Assembly: GCF_900499075.1 (NCBI RefSeq)
Contig: NZ_UIHC01000013.1
Span: forward strand, 1 to 64,000
Length of the DNA stretch: 64,000 nucleotides
Reading direction: 5' to 3'
Source: Roseinatronobacter ekhonensis
GTDB taxonomy: Bacteria; Pseudomonadota; Alphaproteobacteria; Rhodobacterales; Rhodobacteraceae
Shown: in pieces, positions 44,484-53,933 of the stretch
Position numbering within the stretch: position 1 is the stretch's first letter
How the letters are laid out: every line of letters begins with the position of its first letter
Notes under the pieces: model-generated
What the model saw: only the letters and a program-made list of their open reading frames with translations
What the model was told of the DNA's origin: nothing
Database searches by the model: none
Made by a program: the position numbers and the translations under genes

Positions 44484-47153
44484 TCAGGTTATCTCATACT
44501 CAAACCCGCTCTCCCCCATCCCCACTTTCACATCCGTGAACTCCACGCCTTCCAGCGTGCGGGTCAGGACGGCGCGGGACAGGTCGGGCAGGATGGTGTT
44601 GGTGATGATGTTGTCCACCATCCGGCCCCCGCTGTCGGGGTCGCGGCATTGCTCCACGATATGGTCCACAACCGCATCCGTATAGACCATTTTTGCGCCA
44701 TGCCCCGTTTTCATCCGCCCGACGATGGCGTTCAGCTTCAACCGGACGATGCCCGACAGCACCTCGGACGACAGCGGGAAATACGGGATGGTCACGATGC
44801 GGCCCAGCAGCGCGGGCGGGAAGACCGCTTGCAGATGCGGGCGCAGCGCCTCTGACAGGGCGTCGGGTTCGGGCCGGGTTTCGCCGCGCGCGGCCATGTC
44901 CATGATCGCCTCTGTGCCTACGTTCGAGGTCAGCAGGATCACACAATTCTTGAAGTCGATCTTGCGGCCCGTGCCATCTTCCATGATCCCCTTGTCAAAG
45001 ACCTGGAAGAACAGCTCATGCACATCAGGGTGCGCTTTTTCGACCTCGTCCAGCAGCACCACCGAATAGGGTTTGCGTCGCACCGCTTCGGTCAGCCGCC
45101 CACCTTCGCCATAGCCGACATAACCCGGAGGCGCGCCTTTCAGCGCCGATACGGTATGCGCTTCCTGGAATTCGGACATATTGATGGTTATGACATTCTG
45201 CTCGCCGCCATAGATCGCCTCTGCCAGCGCCAGCGCGGTTTCTGTTTTGCCCACGCCCGACGGGCCGCACAGCATGAACACGCCGATGGGCTTGCCGGGA
45301 TTGTCGAGCTTGGCGCGGTTGGTTTCGATCCGTTTGGCGATTTGTAACAGGCCGTGGTCCTGCCCGATGACGCGCTCGCGCAGGCGGTCGGGAAGTTCCA
45401 GAATGGCGCGCAACTCATCCGTGACCATGCGGCCCACGGGAATGCCGGTCCAGTCGGAAATGACGCTCGCCACCGCCTGTTCATCGACATGGGCGTAGAT
45501 CATGCGGCGGTCGGCATCGCCGCCGTCCAGATCGGCGACGCGCGTGGCAAGGTCAGCGCGCAAGGTTTCCTCGTCGGGCAGCGGGGTGTCGGTTTCCGCC
45601 ACGCTCTGACCTGCACGCGCCTCGGCCAAGGTGTTGCGCAGCGACAGGATGTCGTCGACCAGTTCTTTCTCGCGGGTGTATTCGTCATCAGCCTCGGCCA
45701 GTTTCGTGGCCAGATCGTCCAGTTCCTCGGAGATTTCTGCCAGACGCGCCGCGTCCTGCGTGCCCAGATCGGCCTGCGCCTCCTGCGCGGCCTGCTCGCG
45801 TTCCAGCGCAGCGATGCCTGCGCGCAAATCGGCCACGCGCGCCGGTGTAGCCGATTGGCTGATCGCCACGCGCGCGGCGGCGGTATCCAGCAGCGAAACG
45901 GCCTTGTCGGGCAACTGTCGCGCGGGAAGGTAACGGGCTGAGAGCGTGACGGCAGCGACCACGGCCTCATCTGCAATGCGCACTTTATGATGCGCTTCCA
46001 TCGGCGCAAGAATGCCGCGCAGCATGGTGCAGGCTTTCGCAATGCTGGGTTCAGGCACGTCAATGGGTTGGAAACGCCGGGTCAGCGCCGGGTCTTTCTC
46101 GAAATGGGTGCGGTATTCGGCCCATGTGGTAGCGGCAACCGTGCGCAGCGTGCCGCGCGCCAAGGCCGGTTTCAGCAAGTTCGCGGCGTCGCCGGTGCCA
46201 GCCGCCCCCCCTGCCCCGATCAGCGTATGCGCCTCGTCGATGAACAGGATGATCGGCGTCGGGCTGGATTGCACCTCGTCGATGACCGAGCGCAACCGTT
46301 GCTCGAATTCGCCCTTCATGCTGGCCCCGGCCTGCATCAGCCCGATATCGAGCGCAAAGAGCTTTACCCCCTGCAACGCGGGCGGCACATTGCCCGACAC
46401 CAGAGCCTGCGCGAACCCTTCAACCACGGCTGTCTTGCCGACCCCGGCCTCGCCGGTCAGGATCGGATTGTTCTGGCGACGGCGCATCAGCACGTCAATG
46501 ATCTGGCGGATTTCTTCGCCGCGGCCCACGATCGGGTCCATCTTGCCACTTTCGGCCTGTGCAGTCATGTCCACCGCGAACCGGCCCAAGGCGCTGCTGC
46601 CGCCGCCCGGTGCCTGTGCCGCACCGTCGGCGGCGGGCGCCCCAAGCCCTGTGCCATCCATGGGGCGCATGTCGTCTTCGTCGGACCCGGCCCAGAGCGT
46701 GCGGGCGTCAGCGGCCAGTTGCTTGTCATCCAGCGTGCTCAGAAGCGGGCTCATCTGGCTGACCGCGCGATACAAATCGCGGGTGCGCAGAACGGCGAGC
46801 AAGACATACCCCGAGCGGATCTGCGCCTCTCCGAACAAGAGCGTCGCGTAGTGCCAGCCCCGGTCGAGCGCTTCCTTGAAGTGCAGTGACGGCCCCGGCA
46901 TTTCGGTGACGTTGCGCTGGAAGCCGTCGATACACTTTTCCAGATCCGACAAGACCTGACCGCGATCCATGCCCATTTGCTGCAACGAGACCGACACGTC
47001 AGAGCGGTCATTGGCGATGACATGATACAGCCAATGCGCCAATTCGACATGACGATTGCCTTCGCCCTTGGCATGACGGAACCCCTGAATAAAGGCCTCG
47101 TATCCCAGGCGGTTCAGCTTGCCGGCAATCGTTTCGATGCTGATCTCTGTCAT
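44484..47153 (-). CDS. tssH: Type VI secretion ATPase TssH (ClpV)
   Basis: An 889-residue AAA+ unfoldase that disassembles contracted TssBC sheaths. An N-terminal ClpV-type helical domain is followed by AAA1 (Walker A GEAGVGKTAVVEG near residue 231; Walker B ILFIDEAHTLIGAGG), a middle coiled coil (~430-540) and AAA2 (GPSGVGKTETALALAEAIYGG near 628; VVLLDEVEKAHPDV). The C-terminal domain continues to residue 889. The N-domain and cluster distinguish it from ClpB. Confidence 0.97.
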   Translation of the reverse strand: MTEISIETIAGKLNRLGYEAFIQGFRHAKGEGNRHVELAHWLYHVIANDRSDVSVSLQQMGMDRGQVLSDLEKCIDGFQRNVTEMPGPSLHFKEALDRGWHYATLLFGEAQIRSGYVLLAVLRTRDLYRAVSQMSPLLSTLDDKQLAADARTLWAGSDEDDMRPMDGTGLGAPAADGAAQAPGGGSSALGRFAVDMTAQAESGKMDPIVGRGEEIRQIIDVLMRRRQNNPILTGEAGVGKTAVVEGFAQALVSGNVPPALQGVKLFALDIGLMQAGASMKGEFEQRLRSVIDEVQSSPTPIILFIDEAHTLIGAGGAAGTGDAANLLKPALARGTLRTVAATTWAEYRTHFEKDPALTRRFQPIDVPEPSIAKACTMLRGILAPMEAHHKVRIADEAVVAAVTLSARYLPARQLPDKAVSLLDTAAARVAISQSATPARVADLRAGIAALEREQAAQEAQADLGTQDAARLAEISEELDDLATKLAEADDEYTREKELVDDILSLRNTLAEARAGQSVAETDTPLPDEETLRADLATRVADLDGGDADRRMIYAHVDEQAVASVISDWTGIPVGRMVTDELRAILELPDRLRERVIGQDHGLLQIAKRIETNRAKLDNPGKPIGVFMLCGPSGVGKTETALALAEAIYGGEQNVITINMSEFQEAHTVSALKGAPPGYVGYGEGGRLTEAVRRKPYSVVLLDEVEKAHPDVHELFFQVFDKGIMEDGTGRKIDFKNCVILLTSNVGTEAIMDMAARGETRPEPDALSEALRPHLQAVFPPALLGRIVTIPYFPLSSEVLSGIVRLKLNAIVGRMKTGHGAKMVYTDAVVDHIVEQCRDPDSGGRMVDNIITNTILPDLSRAVLTRTLEGVEFTDVKVGMGESGFEYEIT

Positions 47154-47188
47154 GATGTGGACCTTTTTGCAGATAATGGGTCAGGGGG

Positions 47189-48235
47189 TCAAAAAGCGGA
47201 AAAAGCGGCGCAGACGCGGCGCTGTGGCGTGTCACGGTCGGGCACCGGTTCGGATGGTATGGCTTGAGGTGTAAAGCTGGTCCAACCAAGTTCGCCGGCC
47301 TGTCCAAGAACCGTCGCTGGCACGATATCGACTGGCAAGCTCAGCGCGATCTCCACTTCAGTCGTGACACCCAGCCAGCTTTTCAGAAAATCCGTCAGTC
47401 GGCGGCAGGCGGCGCGCCCCGGCAGATGCGCGCGATACGTTGGAAGTGAATCGCAATGCAGGGTCAGACGCAGCTTGTCCGACAGGCTGTAGCTGCGTGC
47501 GCCAAGGCAGGTATCCTGCCCCAACCCGCTTGCAGTCTGTCCAAGCCGTGTGCGATCGTCATCCTCGAACTCCAGCCAAGAGCCGACATGCTCTTCCAGA
47601 TCGAACGGCATCTCGACGATATGGCCAAGGCACTGACGCAATCGCGTCGCGCTGCGCACGCGCCCGGACAATAGCCCGGTCAGGCCAAGGCGCACCGAGT
47701 CCGGCAAGCTGTCACGGTTTTGCAAAGCCGGGCTACCAATGCCGGTCAGCGCGCCCAGCCATATGCGAAACCGGTCATCCGCCGGACGATCCGCCTGCAC
47801 GATCGGGCGCGCATCGGCCCAGGCCCGGTAGAACAATTGCACAAAGCGCATGGCGAAAATATCGGCGAACCGCGCGAATGACGGATCGTCATGGCGCAGC
47901 ATCCACTGATGCGCCTCTGCGGTCAGCGCCAAGGGCAAAGCGCCTTGCGGCCCGAAATACCCCATGAAGCGCACATGCACGTCATGCGGGCCCGACGCAT
48001 TCAGGTCGACACGGACAACATTGCAGCCGGGAAAGGCCATGAAGGGCTCTTGACGGGGAAACACGATTTCCTGCGACAGGGTCGCGGCCCGACCGATACG
48101 GGGCAGGTCTGGCGAGGCCTGCTCCAGCCGACGCATCAGCGCCAGCACATCAAGGCTGGCGCAGTCACTCTCGATCCGGCTGCGCAAAGCCGCCGGAACG
48201 CGCGGCGAGCGATCCCGAACCAGTGCGTCCGTCAT
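47189..48235 (-). CDS. tssG: T6SS baseplate subunit TssG
   Basis: A 348-residue TssG (ImpH/VasB) protein of the baseplate wedge, which binds TssF and TssE. MRRLEQASPDLPRIGRAATLSQEIVFPRQEPFMAFPGC and VRFMGYFGPQGALPLALTAEA are family-typical blocks. Its start overlaps the tssF stop by 4 bp. Confidence 0.93.
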   Translation of the reverse strand: MTDALVRDRSPRVPAALRSRIESDCASLDVLALMRRLEQASPDLPRIGRAATLSQEIVFPRQEPFMAFPGCNVVRVDLNASGPHDVHVRFMGYFGPQGALPLALTAEAHQWMLRHDDPSFARFADIFAMRFVQLFYRAWADARPIVQADRPADDRFRIWLGALTGIGSPALQNRDSLPDSVRLGLTGLLSGRVRSATRLRQCLGHIVEMPFDLEEHVGSWLEFEDDDRTRLGQTASGLGQDTCLGARSYSLSDKLRLTLHCDSLPTYRAHLPGRAACRRLTDFLKSWLGVTTEVEIALSLPVDIVPATVLGQAGELGWTSFTPQAIPSEPVPDRDTPQRRVCAAFSAF

Positions 48236-50211
48236 AGAACCGGCCCCGTTCCGCTACGCGGCGGAAAGCGCAGCACATCACCACGCGCCCGCGACCGGAT
48301 CACGGTCTGGGTGAAACTGTTGATCTGAACATTGTCGGCCAGAAAGCGGTCCAGAACCGCGCCAAGGATCGCAAAGCCTGTGCCCTCGAACGCCTGATCC
48401 TCGAAGGTCAGGGTGACTTGCAGCCCGCGCACCGGCGCGAACCCGTCAGCATGGCGCATGGAGCGCACGCGCGGTTGCACTTCGCAGCCGATCAGCCCTT
48501 GCACATGGCGCGCACTGATGGCGTCCGACAGGTCGGCGAAAAGCGCCAGCACGTCGCGCAATCCGCCCGCCGGTTCATCGGCGTTTCGGTCGGTCAGACC
48601 AAGCTGATTGAATTTCAGACAGTTCAAAAGCTGCCAAAGCCGCGCCCCGCTGCTTGCCCCGGCGACGCTGCTCTGTGCATGGGGCACATCCTGCAATGCC
48701 AGCGGCAGCCGGGGTTGCGTTGGTCCGGCAAGGCAGTTCAGCCCAACCTGCGTGTCATCCACAAGACGGAATTTCACGCCTTGCGCGCCGCCGCGCAGAT
48801 GCGTTGGCAAATGCCGGTTGGTGCACAGCGCATCGGCCTGCAAGCCGCGCGCGGGACGTGCCGCCTCGTCGGCACTCTGGGCAGGCTGGTGCAAGGCGAT
48901 CAACGCCTCGGAGCCGGTATATGTCCGGTTCGGGTTGCGCCGCATTTCCTGCCGCGAGACCCGCCGTGGCCGACGCCGCAAACTGAAATAAAGCGCATCT
49001 TCCGGCCGGGCCTGATGCCCCGGCAAGGCATGGACCGGCCAGACAGGCAGCGTCGTCTTGCCATCGCCGAAATGCGCTCGCACACGGGTCAGCGAATGCA
49101 CTTCATAATTTTCGGCGGGCGAGGGTTGCGGGGTCAGCAGGTATTCGGAATGTGCCTCGTCTACGCGCACCCGCGCGCAGCGTTCCTGAAACAGATTGAT
49201 CGCGGGCGCAGCAAAAAGCCGAAAGCTGCGCGGTCCCAGCAAGGGCGCAAGCCGTCCATCCGCCTGGTCGAATTCGAACAACAGGTCGAAACTCGCCGAA
49301 GGCACATGCGCCAGCAACTCTTGCAGGCCAAGCAGCCGGAAACCCATGAATTTATCGGGCAGGATATGAAAATCCCGCAGCAGCCCGAACCCCTCGAAAA
49401 AGCGAGTCTCTTCGGGGAAAAAACTCTCATCTTGGTCAAAGCCGATCTGACCCAACAGACCAGCGGGCGCGACCCTGAACCGCGGGTCGCCCTGCGCATC
49501 CAGCCAGCGCAGCGTCACACGTTTGCAACGCCCGAACACCTGTTCATACAGCGCACTCATTTCTGCCGTGGGGCCGTTCAGATGCAGGTTCAGCCGCGAC
49601 AATCCCGCCTTCGCCAATTCCTGCATAGGCAAGACACCATCGGCCTTGCCCTCGGGGTCGGCCTTGCCGACCGCGCCGCGCCGCACGAAACGCAGTCGCA
49701 GCCCCGCGGCAGTGCCGGTCAGAACCTCCAGCCCAAGCGCCTGAAGGGTGCTTGCGCCGGTGGTGTATTCCGCGCGCTCCAGTTCTATGGGCCATAATTC
49801 AAGCGGCGCAGACAGGCGAAACCGGCAGCTCATCCGGCGGTCACCATCGCTGAGCATCGCGTCCAGATAGCTGCCCGGTTCAAAACGCTGGCCCATGGCA
49901 AGATCAGGCTTTCGGAAATCGGGCTGCGCCTGAACCAGCATCGCCGATGGCACCGGGGCAAGATAGCCGGGCATCAACTGTTCCAGCAGCGCGGTCGTGA
50001 ATGTCGAAAACTCACTGCTGAGTTTGAGTTGAACACGGGCCGCAAGGAACGCGGCCCCTTCCAACAAACCGGCGAGCCCCGGATCCATCCGGTTGCGCAC
50101 CAAGCCACCCAGACGCGCGGCAAGCCCCGGATATTCCGCCGCGAAGACCTCTGCACGCTCGTAGAGTGTGTTGAGTTCGCGTTCGTAATGATCGAGGAAT
50201 TCTTGCTGCAT
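48232..50211 (-). CDS. tssF: T6SS baseplate subunit TssF
   Basis: A 659-residue TssF (ImpG/VasA), somewhat longer than the common ~590-620 residues. The start FLDHYERELNTLYERAEVFA followed by YPGLAARLG and DPGLAGLLEGAAFLAARVQ is diagnostic. With TssG it builds the wedge around the spike. Confidence 0.95.
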   Translation of the reverse strand: MQQEFLDHYERELNTLYERAEVFAAEYPGLAARLGGLVRNRMDPGLAGLLEGAAFLAARVQLKLSSEFSTFTTALLEQLMPGYLAPVPSAMLVQAQPDFRKPDLAMGQRFEPGSYLDAMLSDGDRRMSCRFRLSAPLELWPIELERAEYTTGASTLQALGLEVLTGTAAGLRLRFVRRGAVGKADPEGKADGVLPMQELAKAGLSRLNLHLNGPTAEMSALYEQVFGRCKRVTLRWLDAQGDPRFRVAPAGLLGQIGFDQDESFFPEETRFFEGFGLLRDFHILPDKFMGFRLLGLQELLAHVPSASFDLLFEFDQADGRLAPLLGPRSFRLFAAPAINLFQERCARVRVDEAHSEYLLTPQPSPAENYEVHSLTRVRAHFGDGKTTLPVWPVHALPGHQARPEDALYFSLRRRPRRVSRQEMRRNPNRTYTGSEALIALHQPAQSADEAARPARGLQADALCTNRHLPTHLRGGAQGVKFRLVDDTQVGLNCLAGPTQPRLPLALQDVPHAQSSVAGASSGARLWQLLNCLKFNQLGLTDRNADEPAGGLRDVLALFADLSDAISARHVQGLIGCEVQPRVRSMRHADGFAPVRGLQVTLTFEDQAFEGTGFAILGAVLDRFLADNVQINSFTQTVIRSRARGDVLRFPPRSGTGPVL

Positions 50212-50222
50212 CCGGAATGGCC

Positions 50223-50852
50223 CTAACCTGTGCCGGTCTCGCCCGGACGCGGGGCGCTGGCCTCTGGGTTACGCGCGCGGCGCTGTGGCTTGTTGCGCCC
50301 CAGATTGCGCAGATCGACTTTGCCGGACCCGACATCCATCTCGGCCACAAACTCCAGCGGGATATCGACGGGGTGACACAGCATATCCGCCTGCACGGTA
50401 AAGGCCACGCGCTGGTTCAGCTCGTCCACCTCGTCTTGCCGCGCGATTTTTAGGCTGTGCTTGTCCAGGCGGGGCTCATGCGCCAGCAACACGTCGCGCA
50501 GTGCCTCACTCAGATGCCCGGCATGCGCCTGATCAGTGGTCATGTGGACCAGATCATTCATCCCGAAATTGAGCGTGGATTTCGATACGCGTGCATAGCC
50601 CGACAAATCCATGACAGAGGCGAGATTGACCGTGTTGAGCAAATGTCCAAGGTCAAGATCAAGACTTTCCCTTAGCATCGCCTCGTTCGAGACGCTGGAA
50701 TTGACGTAAGTTGCCGCCGGGCCGTCACCCTCTCCTTGTCCGCGCTTTCGGCCGTCACCGGACCGCGCATGCTCTCGGAAAGCCTGCAATAGGGGCATGC
50801 GCAAGCTTTGCATCTGGTGGGACTTTGCAGAGGACTTGTTGGCACCAGACAT
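50223..50852 (-). CDS. tssE: T6SS baseplate subunit TssE (gp25-like)
   Basis: A 209-residue protein with a gp25-like core: LLNTVNLASVMDLSGYARVSKSTLNFGM, later LLAHEPRLDKHSLKI. It is longer than usual because of a ~60-residue polar N-terminus and a basic/Pro-rich C-terminal tail of ~30 residues. It nucleates sheath polymerisation. It starts 11 bp before tssF and lies behind a stem-loop that separates it from hcp. Confidence 0.9.
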   Translation of the reverse strand: MSGANKSSAKSHQMQSLRMPLLQAFREHARSGDGRKRGQGEGDGPAATYVNSSVSNEAMLRESLDLDLGHLLNTVNLASVMDLSGYARVSKSTLNFGMNDLVHMTTDQAHAGHLSEALRDVLLAHEPRLDKHSLKIARQDEVDELNQRVAFTVQADMLCHPVDIPLEFVAEMDVGSGKVDLRNLGRNKPQRRARNPEASAPRPGETGTG

Positions 50853-50959
50853 ACACGCCCCTTGAACGGGTTAGGACAAGTGGCAACCCACCAAAACGCA
50901 ATGCGCGATCACGAAAACGGCGGGTCAGGCGAACCGCCATGCGCGGTCCTGAAATGGCA

Positions 50960-50996
50960 CACCCCGCAGCCCCGCAAATCGCGGGATTGCGGGGTG
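50960..50996 (-). terminator. Stem-loop between hcp and tssE
   Basis: CACCCCGCA (50960-50968) pairs with TGCGGGGTG (50988-50996), and an inner CCCGC / GCGGG stem extends it around an AAAT loop. It begins 8 bp after the hcp stop. There is no strong T-tract on the minus strand, so it looks like a partial terminator or an mRNA-stabilising structure that sets high Hcp output. Confidence 0.65.
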
Positions 50997-51004
50997 CAGC
51001 ACTG

Positions 51005-51493
51005 TTACATCGGCTTGTTTTTCGCGATATCCCAGCCCGCTTTGGTCGAGCCCTTCTTGCCGCCCTTCGAGTCCTGCTGGGTGTATTCCAGATTGAAACG
51101 AGCGAAGTTGAAGCTCAAAGTCTCCTGCACACGATCCAGATCGTCGTTCGACCCGCCAGTGTTGTAGGAAGACACAAGCACTTCTTCCATGGTGATTTTG
51201 AGGTATTCGACAGGCTTCGCGCCGCCGGCCTTGCGCACGAAAAGTTCCGCCTTCTTAATATGGCGCCCCGACGTACAAGCCTTGATCAGGTCAGAGGTCG
51301 CGATGTCGACCAGTTTGGTGAACGTGATGTCAGAAACATTTACCTTGCCGGCGCCGCCGCCTGTTGCGGTGTGGGTCGTGCCACTCTGGGTCATGCCCCA
51401 TGACCATGCCAGAACATCAATCTCGTCCACGTGGCCGTCGATGACGCTCTCACCTTTTATACCGTCGATCTTTAACAAAATATCTACAGCCAT
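51005..51493 (-). CDS. hcp: T6SS tube protein Hcp (TssD)
   Basis: A 162-residue Hcp, the usual length, which forms the hexameric inner tube. Blocks: ILLKIDGIKGES, then DVLAWSWGMTQSG, KACTSGRHIKKAELFVRKAGG and YLKITMEEVLVSSYNTGGS. It lies 46 bp after tssC. Confidence 0.96.
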   Translation of the reverse strand: MAVDILLKIDGIKGESVIDGHVDEIDVLAWSWGMTQSGTTHTATGGGAGKVNVSDITFTKLVDIATSDLIKACTSGRHIKKAELFVRKAGGAKPVEYLKITMEEVLVSSYNTGGSNDDLDRVQETLSFNFARFNLEYTQQDSKGGKKGSTKAGWDIAKNKPM

Positions 51494-51539
51494 GATATCC
51501 TCCGATGTGTGAATGCTGTATTACAGATGAAACTTATCG

Positions 51540-53030
51540 CTAGTTTGATGGCAGCTTTGAGACAAGGCTCATGCCGATATCCATGCCTTCCATCTGGAAG
51601 TGCGGACGCAGCAGAAACTTGCCGACGTAATAGCCCGGATTTTCGGGGTCTTCGATCACGTCGACCTTGGCACCGGCCAGAGGCAGACGCGCCTTTTCAT
51701 CATCGGTCGCATTGGCGGGCGAGATGTGAACGTAGGAACTGATCCAGTCCTGCAATTCGGTTTCAAGCTGCTCACGCTCGCGGTTGGAGCCGATCTTGTC
51801 GCGCACCATATGCTTGAGATAATGCCCGAACCGCGACACTGCGAACATATAGGGGATGCGCGCAGACATGTTTTCCGAGGCGGTTGCTTCGGGGGTCTGC
51901 ATTTTTTTGGGCTTATAGAGCGACTGGGCCCCGATAAAGGCTGCCTTGTCGGTGTTTGAGCGGTGAACAAGGCTGATCAGGCCCGCCTTCGAAAGTTCCG
52001 CCTCGCGCCGGTCGGTGATCGAGGTTTCTGTCGGACATTTCATGTCGACAGAGCCCTCATCCGTCTTGAAGGTATGCGTCGGCAGGTTAATCACTTCGCC
52101 GCCGGACTGGACACCGCGAATTTGCACGGTCCAGCCATGGGTCTTGTGTGCGCGGGCGACATTCGCACCCATCGCATAGGCCGCGTTCATCCAGGCGTAT
52201 TTCTCACCCGTGTGGCCGTCGGTCTTTTCCTCGAAATTAAAGGCGTCCACCGGCAGGCTGTCCTGGCCATATGGCGAACGGGCCAGCATGCGCGGCATGG
52301 TGATGCCAAGATAGCGCGAGTTTTCGCTTTCACGCAGGCCGCGCCACGCGGCATAATCCGGCGTCTCGAAAATGGAGCCGATATCATACGGGTTCGAGAT
52401 TTCGTTCCAGCTTTCCATGCCCAACAGGTTTGGCGCTGCCGATGCAAAGAACGGGGCATGCGCCGCTGCTGCCACCTGTGACACACCGCGCAGGATGCGA
52501 ACATCCGCCGCCGAATGGTCAAACTGGTAATCGCCGATCAGGCAGCCATAGGGCTCGCCACCCGAGGTGCCGAAACCCTCTTCGTAGATCTTCTTGAAGA
52601 ACGGGCTTTGGTCCCATTTGGCCCCGCCCCAAGAGCGCAACTCTTTCTCGAGTTCGGATTTCGAGATATTCATCACGCGCACCTTCAAGGTCGCGTCTGG
52701 CTCTGCGTTATTGGTCAGGTATTCCAGCCCGCGCCAAGCGCTTTCAATTTGCTGAAATTCGGGCGCATGCAGGATTTCGTTCATCTGGTCGGACAGTTTT
52801 GCGTCCAGCTTGGCGATGATCTCATCCACCGTGTCCAGCACGTCTTCCTTGACGACCGTCTGATCGCTCAGCGCTTCGCGCACAAGCGCAGAGACGGCGT
52901 TTTCGACTTCGCTTTCGCGTGTCGCATCGTCGCGCGGGTTGAAATTTTCCTTCAACATCCGCGAGAAGTCATCCGCAGAGAGCGTCTCGGTTTCACCGAC
53001 CTGCTGTTGCTTTTCTTGTTCCATAGTCAT
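51540..53030 (-). CDS. tssC: T6SS sheath protein TssC (VipB)
   Basis: A 496-residue large sheath subunit. Typical segments: ESAWRGLEYLTNNAE, LIGDYQFDHSAADV, FFASAAPNLLGMESW, FAVSRFGHYLKHMVRDKIGS and the C-terminal LRPHFQMEGMDIGMSLVSKLP. The length is normal. It is 64 bp after tssB and assembles with it into the contractile sheath. Confidence 0.97.
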   Translation of the reverse strand: MTMEQEKQQQVGETETLSADDFSRMLKENFNPRDDATRESEVENAVSALVREALSDQTVVKEDVLDTVDEIIAKLDAKLSDQMNEILHAPEFQQIESAWRGLEYLTNNAEPDATLKVRVMNISKSELEKELRSWGGAKWDQSPFFKKIYEEGFGTSGGEPYGCLIGDYQFDHSAADVRILRGVSQVAAAAHAPFFASAAPNLLGMESWNEISNPYDIGSIFETPDYAAWRGLRESENSRYLGITMPRMLARSPYGQDSLPVDAFNFEEKTDGHTGEKYAWMNAAYAMGANVARAHKTHGWTVQIRGVQSGGEVINLPTHTFKTDEGSVDMKCPTETSITDRREAELSKAGLISLVHRSNTDKAAFIGAQSLYKPKKMQTPEATASENMSARIPYMFAVSRFGHYLKHMVRDKIGSNREREQLETELQDWISSYVHISPANATDDEKARLPLAGAKVDVIEDPENPGYYVGKFLLRPHFQMEGMDIGMSLVSKLPSN

Positions 53031-53094
53031 TGTCCCTGTAATCGCTCAGCGAAATGCCGGAGGGGCGCCTGGCCCCGTCACGGCAGGCGGCATG

Positions 53095-53616
53095 TCAGGT
53101 TGCGCTGTCATCGGCCTTCGATGTCGCGGCCTTTTCGTCGAGAAGCTTCATCAACTCGGGGTCCGACAGCAATTTGCGCAGCACATCCTGCGCACCGGAT
53201 TTGCCATTCATATAGCGTTGCAAATTCGCAAGTTGCCGACGGGCATCCAGCAGTTTCTTGAGTGCAGGCACCTGCTCTGCGACGCTGCCGGGATCAAGGT
53301 CGTCCATATGCTTGAAGCGTAGCACCATGCCCAGCTGATCACCGCCCTCCTCGCTCAGCTTGTTAGGCACGGACAAGGAAACGGCCGGTTCGACACTTTC
53401 CATAAACTGGTTGAAGTTCTGCGGGTCGATCTGCGTGAACGCGCGATCGCCAACCTTGGGCTTTTCCTTGTCCGAGGAATTGCCCGACAGGTCAGCCATC
53501 ACGCCCATGACGAATGGCAATTCAACCTGCGTATCAGTATCATAGGGGTCTTGGTAAGAAATGCTCACACGGGGCGGGCGGTTACGACGCAATGCGTTCT
53601 GCGCGGAATCAGACAT
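53095..53616 (-). CDS. tssB: T6SS sheath protein TssB (VipA)
   Basis: A 173-residue small sheath subunit. NRPPRVSISYQDPYDTDTQVELPFVMGVMADLSGN is the family N-terminus, and RQLANLQRYMNGKSGAQDVL a C-terminal helix. First gene of the minus-strand T6SS operon; the start follows AAAGGA with good spacing. Confidence 0.96.
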   Translation of the reverse strand: MSDSAQNALRRNRPPRVSISYQDPYDTDTQVELPFVMGVMADLSGNSSDKEKPKVGDRAFTQIDPQNFNQFMESVEPAVSLSVPNKLSEEGGDQLGMVLRFKHMDDLDPGSVAEQVPALKKLLDARRQLANLQRYMNGKSGAQDVLRKLLSDPELMKLLDEKAATSKADDSAT

Positions 53617-53933
53617 GCGCTATCCTTTTGACCAGAATACTTTCTTCGGATGAAGCCAGAGCGAAGCACGCTTGTCAAACCGTTTGACGTGTATTTCCAA
53701 AATGATTTCACCAAAGAAATTTTTCGCGCGATCTGCTTGGAATGAGGTCTCGCGCGCGAATGCGGCGAAAACGGTTCTGGATTTCCCCTCCGCCCTGTTG
53801 CATAAGGCAATCAAGCCGGTGGGCACCCAGCCAAGGTCGAAAAATCTGGTGCCGCGTGCCACTCTGGCCTTTGGCCATTGTAGCGCCGGTGCTGAACCAC
53901 CTTGCCGACAGTGATCCGGCCCGAGTTTGAAGA
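53617..53933. other. Divergent control region between tssB and the polysaccharide phosphatase gene
   Basis: This 317-bp interval contains the palindrome at 53674-53688 and, on the minus strand, TTGACA (53678-53673) followed after 17 bp by CTTCAT (53655-53650), a possible tssB promoter. A 31-codon open stretch at 53650 on the plus strand and long antisense frames look accidental. No gene is called. Confidence 0.5.
53674..53688. promoter_or_regulatory. Palindromic operator candidate upstream of tssB
   Basis: GTCAAAC-C-GTTTGAC, perfect 7-bp arms with a single central base, 58 bp upstream of the tssB start. It overlaps the TTGACA -35-like hexamer on the minus strand, the expected position for a repressor site. 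Confidence 0.5.

Noticed and set aside
53650-53745. 31-codon plus-strand open stretch in the tssB upstream region
   Set aside because: Too short, no recognisable motif, and it crosses the palindrome and likely promoter of tssB.
53840-53880. Sigma-54-like TGGCACG on the minus strand upstream of tssB
   Set aside because: Only the -24 half matches; the expected TTGC -12 element is replaced by ACCA.
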